In this document: piece by piece, positions 1-12,731 of the stretch
How positions within the stretch are numbered: position 1 is the first letter of the stretch
Layout: each line of letters begins with the position of its first letter
Assembly: GCF_020184175.1 (NCBI RefSeq)
Contig: NC_065531.1
Location: forward strand, 56,193,213 to 56,257,212
DNA from: Aphis gossypii
Taxonomy: Eukaryota > Arthropoda > Insecta > Hemiptera > Aphididae
Direction: 5' to 3'
DNA length: 64,000 nucleotides
Program-made: the position numbers and the translations under genes
The notes under the pieces: generated by a model
What the model was told of the DNA's origin: nothing
What the model saw: only the letters and a program-made list of their open reading frames with translations
Database searches by the model: none

Positions 1-2870
1 TTTTACATAACTTTTATTTATTAATATTATTTAATTTATAAATGTGATGTCTTCTGAATTCTGATACATCCGGTATGTACGGACTGATTCTAAAATGTAT
101 TGCACCAGCACCATACACTGTTCTCCAGGAGGTCTTAACATTTGTATCTACAATCTATTATTATTTATTTAATGACCCAGATGCCATTGAAATGTATTAT
201 TGTTATGTAAAATACGTGTCATGTTTTAGTTTATTTTAACAGTCAATGCGTTTTATTTTTATATGTATATTATATATTTATAAACATATAAATAAAATGT
301 AATATCTATTTTTAATTTACAATGTCTATTGTACAGACGTAGCTCGTAGATAGTATTAACACTTATTTATATTTATGATTTTTTTTTTTTAACGCGAACA
401 TATTATGATGTATGCACAATAGATTTTGATATACCTATCACCTATGTCACAAATATATTAAGGGATCCATTGATAATATTATAAAATTAAAAAAATATAT
501 ATTTTTGTCTTTTATTTTTATTTACACAAATAACCATAAACTTGATTTTAATTGGTATCTTAAAACAAAATATTTAGTAGGTTCTTAATATTTTATACCT
601 AAAATATAGAAAAAAAAAATAGTAAATTCTAGCTTAAGAATAATATACCAGTTTATTAATCTTTTAAATATTATTGTTAGGTAGTATTTAATTTTATCCT
701 CGATTTTATCTTAATAATACGATTTTTAAGATTTCTATTTAGTTTATATCTTTGTTGTGCAATTTTGCAAAAAATATAATAATATAGGTACAGATTTTAC
801 AAGGTTATCTATTATGCGTAGGTATATTGATTTTATTTTGTTCAAGAAGTCCATTTAATGTCTATGATATTTATGAAAAATAATATGATCGAGATAATGT
901 CAGTTAATATACCTTATATTTATTGAAAAACAAATATTTTTTTCATTCTTAGATAAACTGTTTGAATTAGATTTCTACTCGATAGACGATAATATTATGT
1001 GCCTTTGTGTATATAATATTGCTTATTATATTATGCTATTCAAAAAGTATTATTTTTCTTAATATTTTTATACTGTGACCAATTTTCTTAGACTTAAACA
1101 ATAAACTAACGTCCAACAGATTAATGTAATTCTAAACAATTTTTTATTCGAAGATATTAAACGTATTATTTTTAATAAAATGTTAAAACTTAATAAGATA
1201 TAAATTTAATAAAAAAAAAACAAAAGATTAAGTAGTTCGATTTGATACCTGGTATTTAAATATGTATGTAGATAGTTACATTGTAAATGCTTTAATTTAA
1301 TTTAATTTTTTTTTTCATAAATATTAGTAAATTCAAGTTAAAATGATTCATGAACTACAATTTTCAATTACAATCATTTTCTTATATAATATAATATAGG
1401 TACTTAATATTGATCTTATAAATTCTTTAATATGTTTATTATAAGTTACATAAAAATACGTTTATATCTTATATTAAGTATAATTTATTGATGTTTAATA
1501 GTTACACAAATACATAGTCATATTGACATATTTTTTTATTTTATAAAGTATTTATTTTCTTTCCTATTTTAAGAATGAATTAAAAAAAGCCTTTTGTTGT
1601 CTGTAAGGTGTTTTGTCGACTGTTAGGTATCAGCAGTTTTTTCCCTTCCTTTTGTCTCTTAGTCTACCACAGAACCGTCAGAATATCGATTGCGCCCTTC
1701 ACCCGGTAGGTTTCGTTCTCTTTCTCCCTCCCTTTTGCCTTGGGACTGAGCCCCGGTGACCCATTTCCGTCGAGCAGGACCACCCTTTTTGCAACAGACG
1801 TGTTCTATTTCCGAGAATAAACTTCAAACGAATGATTAAAAACTATCAAAAAATAATTAATTAATTGTATTTGTATAATGAATAAACCCTTTAATTTTGT
1901 ATCTGTAAAATTAATAATTTAAAAAATATGTAGGTACTCTCATGTTAATTTTTGAGAAATATCTAAATTTACTAAGTATTCCTATTTTACAAGACAATTT
2001 ATTATCTACCTATAGATGAATGGTATAAATACAATGTTTTATACAGAATATGCAGAAGAACTTAGATGACTCGAAAAATTAAATGTAATTTTTATTTTTT
2101 GTTAATAAATATACAATTGAATAAAAGTTTATTTATAATAAGAATATGAAAACTAAATATAATAGTATAAGTTACACGAGAAAAGAAGTAATCCTGGGGT
2201 TATATTGGTTATACTTTATTCATAATAAACGATTTGTAAACCATAGTTAATTACATAATATTATCCTACGTATTATCATAAATTATTTTATATCTACAGA
2301 ATAGATTGCACTTATAAATAAAATCAATTTTATTTAAAATATAAATGATTAAGTTAATAGTTTTTATGTATTTATAATATATACATTATACATGTATTAT
2401 TAATTTATATTATAGTTTATAGTATAGTTGTATTATTACAATTAATAAAAATAAATATTATTTAATTGTTGGTTATTCTGGTTAAATTTTTATCTTGCAA
2501 TCGTTAATTCATACTAGTTGTAGTTTTATGCATAAAATAATAATAAAATGATATATTTTCGTCTAAAAATATAATAGTATAATAATCTACCTATTTTATT
2601 ATACAATATCATGATTTTATGAAATATCGTTGGTATTCTTAACCCAACGCACGTACATATATCAATACTTATGTGATGTCCGTACATATTGTCCTTGTTT
2701 ATAAACAAAGGCATGAATTGAATAGGAGTAGGATGTGAATTTTACTTCCCAGTCTTCAATTGTTTATTTTATTGTTTCCAACAGTGATGGTTCGTGAAAT
2801 TTTCAATTCTAATTTTGTGTTGTACCTATATTGAGTCAGTTAACATCGAAGTCGACATTTTTAAATTAAA
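1..2870. other. AT-rich upstream flank, no gene recognised
   Basis: I find no convincing exon here on either strand. Most is A/T-rich with short homopolymers. The exception is a GC-richer island at about 1590-1825, listed separately. The last 150 bases before 2873 probably hold the 5' leader of the UBL3 gene; a possible intron acceptor (tttccaacag, ending at 2784) suggests an upstream non-coding exon. A stop codon sits directly in frame before the ATG at 2873. Confidence 0.6.
1590..1830. repeat. GC-richer interspersed island, possible solo LTR or retroelement tail
   Basis: About 230 bases with near-balanced composition and pyrimidine-rich tracts stand out sharply from the surrounding AT-rich DNA. 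A polyadenylation-like AATAAA is at 1816-1821, close to the right edge of the island. No long ORF crosses it. The sharp edges and signal at one end suggest a retroelement tail or LTR fragment, but no terminal repeats or target duplication were found. Confidence 0.35.
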
Positions 2871-2872
2871 AC

Positions 2873-5800
2873 ATGGTTTTCAGTTATACGCCAAAGAGCG
2901 ATAAATTGTCTGTAGATCATGATTTAGTTGTTTTAGTGTCTGTAGTAAATGGTCTTAACCCTGAAGATTTGTTAAAGACTAAGGTTTTTTTGTATAAAAA
3001 CTAATTAAATAGAAATTTAAAAAAAACTTGTTGGTATAATAGATTCATGCAGATATTTTAATAAGTATTAATATTTATGTTATAGATAAACCTCAGATTG
3101 ATTCTTGTCAGCGGTAAAACTAAAGAATTCATATTTAGTCCTAACGACTCGGCGGGTGATATAGCTCAAGCAATTTTTGATAATTGGCCAGAAGGTAAGA
3201 TTTTTTTACAAATTAGAAGTATTAAAATTAGTAATGTAAACATTTTAAACAAAAATATTAAATATAATTAAAATATTGTAAACTAATTGTAAAAATTCAC
3301 AAATTAAAAAATTAGAGTTTTAATTATCAGTAGACGTGTTGAATATTTAAATATACCATAGAGGAGGGATATATTAATTACATTTTGCTCTACTTCAAAG
3401 CAAATTTGAAAATTTCTTAAAACCTTTCTTTTAGTTTACAAATTATGAACTATTATATGTATATGAAACAAATCAAATGTTTACATTTATTTTTTTCCAA
3501 TTTACTCAATAAACAAATTGTTTTTTTTCTTTTTAAAATAGGTACTTAAACATATTATTGTGTTCATTATTAATTCGTAATATAAGCTATTGTTGCAGGT
3601 TATTATTAAGCTTCTAAAAATAAATTGTAGTTCAAATAACTTTTGTACCTATTATTCATTGTAATTAAAATTTAGAGTTATAATTTACAAATTAGAATGT
3701 AGCTTACTTGCTTACTTTAATCTTCGCTTTAGTCTCAGTATGTGTTGTCTCTGTCGTATTAATGTAAAACTAAAACAGCAAAGACTGTTTTGCGCGAGAA
3801 AGAAAGAGTCATGACTAAGAAACAAAATTTTCACCACATAAAAAGGAGAACTTTTGACTGTGAAATATCGTTTTTTTTCGATATCTGAACTAAAAAAAAA
3901 AAGTTATTCAAGTTGGAAAAATACAAAAGTAATGGATTTTGAAACAATAAGAACTTTTTTCGTATAAGTGATATAAAAAAATAAAATTATTTTTCACAGT
4001 CAATGTTCTCCTTTTTATGTAGTGCAAATTTCGTTTTTTAGTTATAAGTTTATAACTTATGAGTTATGACTGTTGTTGTCTTTCTCGGTTATTTCCCGCG
4101 AAAACTGCAGTTTGTTTTATGTTTACATTTTTAAGACTGAGACAACGCATGCGTAACTGTACCCTCTTAATTTAACTGTTAGATTTGGATCTACATAAAA
4201 TGAAAACTAAAATTTCTCTTATAATAATAACTAATAAGTAATACACCATTCAAAACCAAATTAATAGTATTCGTGCCTACTAGGTACAGGGTTATAACTT
4301 ACAGAAATTTCAAGTAATGTTTTAAATTTTAGCAATAATGGTATGTACGGTGTACGGTGTACGGTGTACCTACTATCTTTCTACTGGAAACAAAAATAAC
4401 ACATTGTTATTGCTTGTGCGTTAATGACGTAAAAGAAAACGATTATTTACTAAAAACAACATGCCGTATTTACGTCATGAAAATACTTTTTCATTATTAT
4501 AAATACGGCAATACCTACAAATAATTGTTTTACATTAAAATAATAATAAGAAGCCAATTATATTTTAAATTATATTTGAATTTAATATTATTAATTTTTT
4601 TTTTTTTTTTAATTTGACGTTAACAGTTAAATTCATTGAAATATTAAGTTTTATTTAATTTTTAATTTTTGTCTCTTATTTTAATTATAAAAAAAGATAT
4701 GATTTGTATTTGGGTGTTATTAAATTGTTGTTGATCTGTTCTTGTGTATAAAGTAATATTATATTAGTCTGAATCGTATATTCTTTTCAGTACAAAATCA
4801 CACGTGTTATATGTAACTGGGCGGGGCAGTAAAATGGAATTTTATTATACTAATAATCAACATGTAAAAACAGATAATTGTATTGTAAACACTTGTAGGA
4901 TAATTAATAGTTAATACTATTTGGTGCAGTATCTATAAGATAAAGTTTTCATTAATATCTAATCATTAAGACTAAGGATCGATGTTTGTTCCATGGATAT
5001 CGCAAAGGTCCTTATGATTAAACAGTTTCGCGAAGTTCGAAATTCATTTAATGAAATATTATTCAATTTCCAAAATATACGTTTAATAAAATAATAGCAT
5101 TTTGTTACTAATGTTTAACTCCAAAGTAACATTTCAACAAAAATCATTGTTATTGATGTCGGAAAAAAATTGATTGTATCTATGGCTATTATTTTAATAT
5201 ATATTTTGTAATTTATTTTAAGTACGTACATTTATACTATTTATATAATTATTGTTATTTATTTTCACGAACTAGTATACATTTTAATACAATGTAGAAC
5301 CTACCTTTACTGGCTATACTAAGTATAATAATAATATGTACCTATTGTTTTTATTTACATGGAAGTTAACATTTTTAGATCCAAAAATGCTATACTCTTT
5401 TTGTCTGGCTCAATCTAACCCTTCCTCTTTCTTTTTGATTTTACCAGCTAAGTTTTCCTCTAAAAACCATAGAATTCTTCACTCGTTAAAATACAGGACA
5501 TAGTATGGCTAATAGGTAGATACATTTATTTGTAAAAACTGTAGAAAATTTAGTACCTAACTTTAATTTAAAATTATACTGATTATTTTCAGTAAAACCA
5601 TGTAAAAATATCTATTCCAAATTTTTATGAATTTATACATTTCGTCATTTAGCATTGAAGTGAAAGCTTCTTCTTTTAAATTTATCTTTCTGTTGGCCGT
5701 GTTATAGACCATGTAAATGGGCCGGTTGACTGGTGACTGAGTTTTTTTAAGACTTTCTCTCACTTTATTTTGCATCTACAAGGTGTATCATATATAATAA

Positions 5801-8800
5801 TAGTGTTCAATTCAAAACGTATCATTAAGTAAAAGAGCTACACATACAAAACGTATAGATATAAATGCAGTTTGATTTCCATGCTTATTTTTCGATAATT
5901 TTTCTTCTTATAATAAGTATATCCTCATTGTAAAAATTTCTAATTACTTTTTTTTATTTAATATACTTTTTTATTAAAAATATTAATATAAAAAATTTTT
6001 TACTTAAAAATATTTTAGGTTTTTCAGTATTTATTTTTAATAAAATACACGTTTAATTTTCTATTTAGTAGTGCTTAAAATAATTATATCGTTATAGTAA
6101 TTGTTATTTATCAATCTCCCTATCTGGGGGCCTTTTTATTTACTTTCTAAGTCATATATCATAAATCATAATACATTATTAGTCACTAGTCTGTCACCAT
6201 AACGGTTCTTAAAATATGTTCTAGTTCAATCGTGATTCTTTATGACGTGTTGGTTAGACAAATATGGAAAACTAACTGAATTTGATTTTTTAAATTATTA
6301 TTTATAAATACTTATTATAAAAACAATTTTAGTAATTGAAATTCAACAGTTTAATGTGAAAATAAAATTGACAAATTCTTCATATTAAATGTATACTAGC
6401 TAATAGGTATCATTAATTTAAAAAAAATAATCTGCAAGTGGCATTATGAATTTATTTTTTGAAGACATTACAGTAATATGAAAAATCATTTTTTTTTTAG
6501 TATAATTTTCTAAGTTAAAAAATTGATGATTTTAAATATTTAAATTCAGTATCCCTAATCTCAACTTTAGCAAACAAGAAAAAAATCGAAAATGAACATG
6601 GGTACTAAATAACATTATTATTTGTTCCAAAATGGGCAAAACGTCTATCAAAATTTCTACTTGCAGTTAATTAGTCATCGCCAGGGTATTATGTTATATT
6701 TAACTTAAAAGTATTATTATTTACATAAATTAGTTGTATATATTATTATGTTATACATTCATAATAATATGTTACATGTATTATGTATACCTAATATATT
6801 TTATATATGTTTGTATTCATCGTTAAGTTTTTGACACTTGTAATAAAACCCTGTTATGATCTTAAAAGAACTAAAATATCACGTTTTCTACAGAACTCCG
6901 GGTAAAAATATTCATTTATGCAGTTTCTTACTTGACTATACCTACCTAGTTCGGCAACAAGTGGAATTGTATATCCTTATACATTATTGCGTACGAGATA
7001 AGTACTTTCCTAGCAGTCGTTCCCCCTCAAATATTTATTTATATTTAGATTCTGCAGAATATCACACGCGAAGCTATGAATGCATTGCTTTTACAATTAT
7101 GTGTGTTTTTTGTGTACGTGTACACGATGATAATGCTTCGATATTCAACTTTGAGGGAGGTTTGGTATTTAGAAAATTCGAGTTTGTTTGTACGTTACCA
7201 AAATTATAAATTCTCAATATTTTTCAACATATTCGAGAAAAACGAACAAAAAGTAAAGGAAGAATGGAAATTTAAAAACATCAATATAAAATTAATATAT
7301 TTATCGCTGTGCTCAGAATCTAAGACTAGAAAATCGTAATATTTTAACGATAGATTGACTTATTTTTATACTCTTCGTATATTGTACTCGTTATACTCAA
7401 GTTTCCTAATGCATTAGTGATATTGGAACTCTTTTATTGGCCAAATTTAAGTTCCTATATAGTTTCTGAATTAAACTTCGAAATTAACGTATGTATACGG
7501 CTGTCCAAAAATGCGTATTGACTAGCTGGTATCTACTGCTGTACAATAGTTATTTAGTAACAAAAATAAACAATGAATGTATTTGATGGAATTATTATTA
7601 TTATTTTCACAAATCTTAGAGATTTTTTTTGTATAAGAAGAATGTAAAATCATGGTAAAGATTAACTGTTTTTATGACAAGTTTTTCTTTTATCATTCAT
7701 ATTTCTATTGTATTTATTGTGTTTAATTATTGCTGCACATATGATAAATTATAAACTAATATTTAGATAGTATGTACTAGACACTAATCTAGAGCAAAGA
7801 TCTGGCGGGGGTGGGGGTCTAAGGTCTAACAGTTTTTTTACAACACAAATACAATCACACTATAATATATTTAATTCTTAAATTAAAAATGTTACCATAA
7901 TAGTACATGTAATTAATGTAATAAATAAATTATTGATTATTAAATATATAAAGTAACAATGTGAAATTTTATTTGAAATAGAGTAGTATCAGGATCTGTA
8001 GAATTAGAAAAAAATTGCAAAAATAATATGTCTGTGGGGGATCAAGGTCCTCCAGGATCTGTTCCTATGTATGTACTGTTTACTACCCATAATACTTTTT
8101 TTTTTATCTCGAAAAACATTAAACTACTGCGGTGTTGCTTCATTTATCTATTGAATATGTGTTGACATCAATGTATTTAAGTATTTAATTGTGTTTTACA
8201 ATAATTACAGATTGGGCGGACGAAGCAGTCGAAAAAGCTGAGATCCTCAGACTGATATATCAGGGTCGTTTTTTACACAGCAATGTCACATTGGGTGCTC
8301 TAGGCCTTGTACCAGCCCGTACTACTGTTATGCATCTTGTACCAAGGGAAACATTACCTGAACCTAATTCACAAGGTGAGATATATAATGAGCGAACAAT
8401 TTCTGGTCACTGGTTGTGGTCTCCCAATGATCTCACTTACTCTTCTAGTCCACAGTCAACATCTGAAAATACTAGTACTCAACCTCAAAACCCTTTAGAT
8501 CCTTGATTATTCCTAATTATTGATATTTAATTTTCATTGTCTTAACATCAAAATCATCATTAACCAAAGTTCAAAAACTTATTCATTTTTATCATTTTTA
8601 TTTTTTTTTCATTACTAATTTCTTATTTTCTTATGTTTTTTTTTAAAGAATAATATCCTTATATAATATTATGTAACATAATTAATAAAAACATAATTGC
8701 ACTATTAATTTTTGTTTAAAATTGAATAAATAATTTATAAGCCACTAAAACAATTTATATTTTATTTTATGTTTTGCTTTTAAACTCTTAATAATTTATG

Positions 8801-9487
8801 GTTGTTCAATTAATTTTGTACGTTTATAGTATATTTTTAAAGTAATATTCCAAAATATTTTATTATTTTTATTTTTGTTTTTCTTAAAAAAAAAAAAAAA
8901 ACATGTATATAGTTATTTATTTAAATATTAACTTAGATTCTCCTAATAATAATTAATATTTATAGCTTAACATCCTAAAATTACATTTTTAAATAGGTAC
9001 CACAGTAAAACATTTATGATAATAATTATATAAAATATTTACGACTTATGTAGATATGTAATTTCTTTGTTTAACCTGGTTCCATCATTAGTTGATAGTA
9101 TTACTATTAATATGAATTCAAACATAAAGTTTGTATAATGATCAATGTACCACTACTATAATGCATTTATATACCTAATTAAAATTAAATACCTAGTTAG
9201 TTTATTTAATTAGAACTATTTTCAATAATACTGGCAAAACTTCAATTTTTTTTAAAATAATGTAATGTTTCAATTTTTAAATTAGTGTTAGTAGATTTTT
9301 AAAATAAAATTCTTTCTTCTTTTCACTTCCTACTAGCTCCTTTTATCTTTATGGATTAAACTTATTTTTTATTTGTTAATACAATAAAATAAAATATGAA
9401 TAAATATTATTATTTTTTCTAGATCAAAGACAGAAAAGTAAAGGTGCAAGCAGTAGTTGCTGTTCAGCTGCCTGTACTATATTATGA
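2873..9487 (+). CDS. UBL3: Ubiquitin-like protein 3 (membrane-anchored ubiquitin-fold protein)
   Basis: Four exons joined in consistent phase: 2873-2983, 3086-3194, 8211-8375 and 9423-9487, giving 149 residues. Exons 2 and 3 encode the UBL3 ubiquitin fold almost unchanged, including INLRLILVSGKTKEF, the LRLIYQGRFLHSNVTLGAL strand-turn region and TTVMHLVPRETLPEPNSQ. The last exon ends SSSCCSAACTIL, a CAAX box ending in Leu (so probably geranylgeranylated) preceded by two Cys that could be palmitoylated. In other animals UBL3 is lipid-anchored at the plasma membrane and acts as a modifier that sorts proteins to small extracellular vesicles. Exon 1 encodes 37 residues not shared with the vertebrate protein as I remember it; its donor and phase fit exon 2, but an alternative first exon is possible. 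Poly(A) signals lie at 9528-9533 and 9562-9567. Confidence 0.93.
3736..4159. mobile_element. Palindromic MITE with long inverted arms
   Basis: The left arm (about 3736-3867) and the reverse complement of the right arm (about 3992-4159) match with gaps. Shared blocks include a GTTGTCTC block near the tips, a TTTT-CGCG block, GAGAAAGA and, innermost, ACATAAAAAGGAGAAC. The loop of about 120 bases holds no ORF. The form is that of a non-autonomous DNA transposon. I could not fix the exact ends or a target duplication. Confidence 0.75.
4345..4370. repeat. 7-bp tandem repeat (GTACGGT, about 3.7 copies)
   Basis: Three perfect GTACGGT units and a partial fourth follow directly from 4345. It is a short simple repeat inside UBL3 intron 2 with no evident role. 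Confidence 0.85.
8211..8506 (+). CDS. UBL3: Alternative UBL3 terminal exon (read-through, CAAX-less)
   Basis: If the donor at 8376 is not used, the reading frame stays open for another 43 codons after EPNSQ and stops at 8504-8506. The extra tail is rich in Ser, Thr, Pro, Gln and Asn and lacks any CAAX box, so this 171-residue form would be soluble rather than lipid anchored. AATAAA signals follow at 8684-8689 and 8725-8730, as expected for a composite terminal exon. The open frame could be chance; no transcript evidence is available here. Confidence 0.4.
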
Positions 9488-9529
9488 ATGTGTTCTATAA
9501 TAATGCAAATATTGTGTATTTAGTAAAAA

Positions 9530-11630
9530 TAAATTAAGTATGCTTAAAATGCAACTTTCAAAATAAATTTTTAGTGAGTGGTCTCACCATTTACCCAATG
9601 ATGAATTGTGACCATTGGTGGGTTAATGTTCTATAGATTTTTTTGACTTGTATATTTTCAGATATCCCCTCCAAATTTTTTTTAATTATTATTATTTTTG
9701 TTTTTTATTAACTATATTATAGATAGGTATAAGGACAAAAAATGTAATTGAATGTTATATTAGGTTTATTAATACATCACAATTATGACATAAATATGAA
9801 CCTGTTTCATTTGTGTCTGTATTATAAAAAACTGTGTTCAATTTATAAAAATTAACGCAACAAATTTATACCACCATGATTACGGAAAACCGAAATATCC
9901 CTTATTTTGTATTGTTACAATTCATGATGAAAATCTGTAATCTTTACTATTGTATGTTATTTAGATTTATTCGGTTTCCTTTAAACAACAAAAAAAAGTT
10001 AATAAAAAATAAAAATATTTTTATAAAAATATATATCTATACATTTAAAAATAAATGTTATTGCACGGTATATGATTACTGTTCTCCATTTGTCTTTATG
10101 ATGTATATTATGTGTAAATAGTAATATTCATTCATTTAAATTATGTTTTGAATTATATGTTCGAGATGAACGAAAACAACCTGCAATATCTCAGAGTCGT
10201 GCTTTGGTTTGTGCTCATTATTCTTAAGCTCTATGAAATATAAACTTGATCTTATTGTTGTATGGATATTAATTATATTGGTTGTCTTAAATCATAATGT
10301 TTATAAAAATATTATAGTATAATATACACTATTATCAAGAAACTTAAAATATATAAATTATATTTTTTTTTTTTTGCTTTTATTCTTCTGTGATTTTTTC
10401 GTTATTAAATAATTTTTTTTTAGATATTGTAATTGTGTAATATAGTTCGTATATACATGTATAATCTCACCTTTTTGATTCTTAATGTAAATTGTATTTT
10501 ATTTCTAATCTCCTTATTTTTTTAAACCGAAATTACATTTTGGATTAGGTGTATATTATTATCGTTGTCGTTGTGTAAAGTATATTAAGAAAAACGAATA
10601 CATATAATTATATATAACATATATGATTATTTTAATTATAACAGTATGTATTATTATTATCATCAATATAGTATTATTTAATTGTTCGTAACTATTTGAA
10701 TATTTATTTAATCCCTTTAAAATAAATATAATGTTAATTACATATTGCCATAACAATATCTTTGTTAAATATTGTACAGTAAAATATTATGATACTGTTA
10801 AATATTAGCATAATATTCTACTTAATATTGTGACTGATGAGTGAAAATTATAACTATTATACTAGTATATTTTGATAGTTAAAAATTATTGTTGGTTTTA
10901 AAGTATTTTATTGCTCTATGTATAAATAATTTGAAATATTAAAAAAATTAGGGTTTTTTCTGTGAAATAAAAAATGAAATAAATTGAGTTTATTTCCAAG
11001 TTCCAAAATAAATTTCAATATATTAAAAAAATTAAAACATAAGTAAAATAAATGTTATCACCATTATTATAATACGAATTTATACTATTAGAATATTTGT
11101 TATTTTATAAATTATGGTTCACTAATTAAGGATAATTAATACCTGCGATGTTTGAATAACAAGTAAAAAATCTCAAAACATTCATTCTTAATTATTAATT
11201 TGATTTGTAATCTGCTAGTTGTTTTGAAAACATCCGATGGCTTTTAACATATCTGTACTAAACCTTATTTAGGAGTCGATGGATTAGTTATGTTGGACTT
11301 GTTATTTTGTTATGTATTATTACATAATATTATCATATGATATATATGTACCACGAAGAAATGGATAATATTAAGTCATTTTTTAATGATTTATGTCCTT
11401 AATCCAAATTTCCCCGACCAGGAAGGTGTTGTGAACTTAAATTAAGAGTGACGTGAACTTAAATATACAAATATATAATTAATGTTAAATATAATAATAT
11501 TTTGTTTTATAAAACATGTGTCTATACATTACTATTTTTAATTATACTCAGGCACTTAGCTAAAGAAATCCAAAGTTACGAGGTTTAAATATACGATATA
11601 TTACTATTGAAATATTATGGAGTAATAGAC
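9530..11630. other. Intergenic AT-rich stretch after UBL3
   Basis: UBL3 poly(A) signals lie at its left edge. The remainder has no exon, tRNA or repeat that I recognise; ORFs at 9876-10121 and 10559-10756 are low-complexity Ile/Tyr/Asn-rich chance frames. Confidence 0.6.
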
Positions 11631-11636
11631 GATAAG

Positions 11637-12229
11637 CAGGGGTCGACAACTGGTGGACTTGGATGGCAAAACTCTGGACAACACATTGTACTTGATTATG
11701 TTATTTACTCGAATAGTATATAGTACGTATATAATATTATCATATTATTGTATTATATTTATTATTGTTATTAATAGAAATTATAAAATGAATATTCCAC
11801 TTCATTTTTTAAACTCGGATAAAGTTGTATCATAATTCATCGCAAATATTTTATCGTTAGGTATTAATCGTTTTTATTACGATTTCATAAATGTAAAATT
11901 AACAGACTCTCAGCTTGAGGACACACTGCGCATATGCTGTTCCTACCATGTTCCCGATTTCAAAAAACTGGCTAAGAAAAGAAATGCAATTTTTTGCATT
12001 AATAATTACTTGGTAAATTATTGTTATTATTATAAAAAATTATTATTATTTACTCAATATTGTAAGTTTTAATTTAAATTAATTGTAATAACTAGATAAT
12101 TATTTTTATTTTTATATTGCTATTTTTCAAGTATAAAAATTTGATAAAGATTTTTTCTCTAAACCTCACATTGATAGACTATTTTAATCTTTAGGACTCC
12201 ATTAGAATTTACTTACTTGCCGACCCCTG
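11637..12229 (+). mobile_element. Truncated hAT-superfamily transposon
   Basis: The ends are inverted: CAGGGGTCGAC at 11637 and GTCGGCAA read backwards from the closing CGACCCCTG at 12229. The flanks gacgataag and gactatag look like a decayed 8-bp target duplication. Inside, at 11899-12012 on the plus strand, an open frame reads LTDSQLEDTLRICCSYHVPD followed by FKKLAKKRNA. This resembles the extreme C-terminus of hAT transposases, next to the dimerisation domain. The rest of the transposase is missing, so this is an internally deleted relic about 590 bp long. Confidence 0.75.
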
Positions 12230-12731
12230 GACTATAGGGTACCTCCGGAGTTTTATTTTTTAGACAATTTCTTGGTCAATTTTTAATTTATTTTATTTTT
12301 AACTTGGTTTCTGGTAGTAAATTGAATTTTTTTCTTTTTTTTTGAGATCAATTCCTAGAACTTTTCTAAAAAAAATGCTACATTCCCCCTTTTTTAGGTA
12401 TTGGCCAAGACTAGAAATTGGCTTCTGCTATGGATTGGTTAAACATTTTTTTTATTATTTTATTCATATACATAATATTTATTAAATTAATAGTAAATGG
12501 TAATGCAGAAAGATATCGATGTAGCTAGTTATTTCTTTCAAGAATATCGATATTCGATATTCTAGTCGATGTAATAATATCGACAACTACATAGCAATTT
12601 AATATTTTTATTTTATGGAAATAAATTTAATAATTTCATTAAATATTGTTTTATACCTATAATATAAAATAATAAATTAAAATATATAATTATGTAGGTA
12701 CCATTCTGCTGTAGATTAGGTGTCTGGTGAT

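Larger units (their letters stand above)
3195..8210 (+). other. UBL3 intron 2
   Basis: A 5 kb AT-rich intron with a gtaaga donor and an acag acceptor. It contains a 424 bp inverted-repeat element at 3736-4159, a short 7-bp tandem repeat at 4345-4370 and a G-run at 7805-7817. ORFs of up to 117 codons near 6856-7339 have no recognisable domain and look like chance. Confidence 0.75.

Noticed and set aside
6856..7339. Two overlapping plus-strand ORFs of 117 and 87 codons in UBL3 intron 2
   Set aside because: No recognisable domain, inside an intron, and the residues are the Tyr/Ile/Phe/Cys-rich mix expected from AT-rich chance frames.
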